DNA of 64,000 bases, taken from the NCBI GenBank assembly GCA_037447655.1, contig JBBHKE010002310.1:149146-213145 (forward strand), read 5' to 3'. A program made the translations under genes and the position numbers. The first letter of the stretch is position 1; each line of letters begins with the position of its first letter. Below, one piece after another: positions 63,855 to 64,000 of this stretch. Below the pieces are notes generated by a model that did no database searches, was not told the origin of the DNA, and saw only the letters and a list, made by a program, of their open reading frames with translations. This DNA comes from Zygnema cylindricum (taxonomy: Eukaryota > Streptophyta > Zygnematophyceae > Zygnematales > Zygnemataceae).

Positions 63855-64000
63855 GTGATTAGCTCCACTGTGATACTGCCATGCTGCGATAGCCCAAAAT
63901 TAGGATATAGTGGACCCAGGTGATTAGTTGGTTTGTTGCACTGCTATGTTGCCATGTTGCGTTGCTATAGCTGCGCTGCTATGTTACCATGTTGCGCTGC
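63855..64000 (+). other. C2 3' spacer
   Basis: Short imperfect repeats of GCTATGTTGCC and TTGCGCTGC words, like 35477-35664 in C1. The purine tract and 3' LTR should follow outside the window. Confidence 0.7.

Larger units (their letters stand above)
58808..64000 (+). mobile_element. Copia element C2, 3' end beyond window
   Basis: 5' LTR 58808-59723, then gag, protease, integrase, reverse transcriptase and RNase H to 63854, then the repetitive spacer. The 3' LTR is not reached. It is the same family as C1. Coding DNA has stops and frameshifts throughout, and a 39-base patch in reverse transcriptase copied from its own downstream sequence. Confidence 0.92.

Noticed and set aside
1-64000. CRISPR arrays, prokaryotic operons, rRNA genes, viral genomes
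   Set aside because: No spaced direct repeats, operon-like gene strings or rRNA signatures; all reverse transcriptases belong to LTR retrotransposons and no envelope-like gene was seen.

Overview
The window looks like a repeat-dense, gene-poor stretch of a streptophyte genome. The one intact host gene is a plant-type receptor-like cytoplasmic kinase (53634-54794, + strand). Nearly everything else is mobile DNA: several Ty1/copia elements, one Ty3/gypsy element, a PIF/Harbinger transposon, an inverted MITE pair and simple repeats. A charophyte alga (Chara- or Klebsormidium-like) is my best inference, because the gypsy element carries a cytosine-5 DNA methyltransferase domain and DNMT-bearing gypsy elements have been reported from charophytes. 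No sequence search was possible. No rRNA, CRISPR or complete tRNA gene was seen.

Layout. (1) 143-24047: a degenerate copia element (A1, +) cut in two by an 18.6-kb nested block (3929-22543). The block holds a decayed gypsy element (about 4508-15829, +) with gag, protease, DNA methyltransferase, reverse transcriptase/RNase H and integrase remnants, and a younger copia element (A2, - strand, 15927-22379). Two solo LTRs of the same family sit at 2224-3279 and 5506-6487. (2) 24048-40646: PIF/Harbinger material. One truncated copy (24060-26181) is followed by an N gap and a second copy. The second copy has a + strand accessory ORF with a coiled-coil end (26748-28045) facing a - strand transposase. 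That transposase is split (40646-39913 and 29107-28580) by copia B1 (29108-39912), which is itself split by copia C1 (30535-36494). (3) 40647-46199: AT-rich intergenic DNA with an (AT)n tract, a duplicated AT-rich unit, an inverted repeat and an orphan LTR. (4) 46205-52357: copia B2, almost complete, with a perfect 5-bp target duplication and one Gag-Pol frame broken only by stop codons. (5) 52358-58807: the kinase gene and flanks, with a tandem repeat carrying a tRNA T-arm-like motif upstream and an inverted MITE pair downstream. (6) 58808-64000: copia C2, running off the window.

Two features stand out. First, the gypsy element carries a DNMT domain fused in frame behind its protease. Second, all copia families here share an unusual 5' design. 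The primer-binding site directly abuts the LTR and matches the anticodon arm of initiator tRNA-Met (GGTTATGGGCCC) rather than its 3' end. The gag start codon lies inside the LTR, so the primer-binding site is translated as Val-Met-Gly(-Pro). The elements are all broken, often by stops at Gln, Arg or Trp codons of the kind cytosine deamination would produce.
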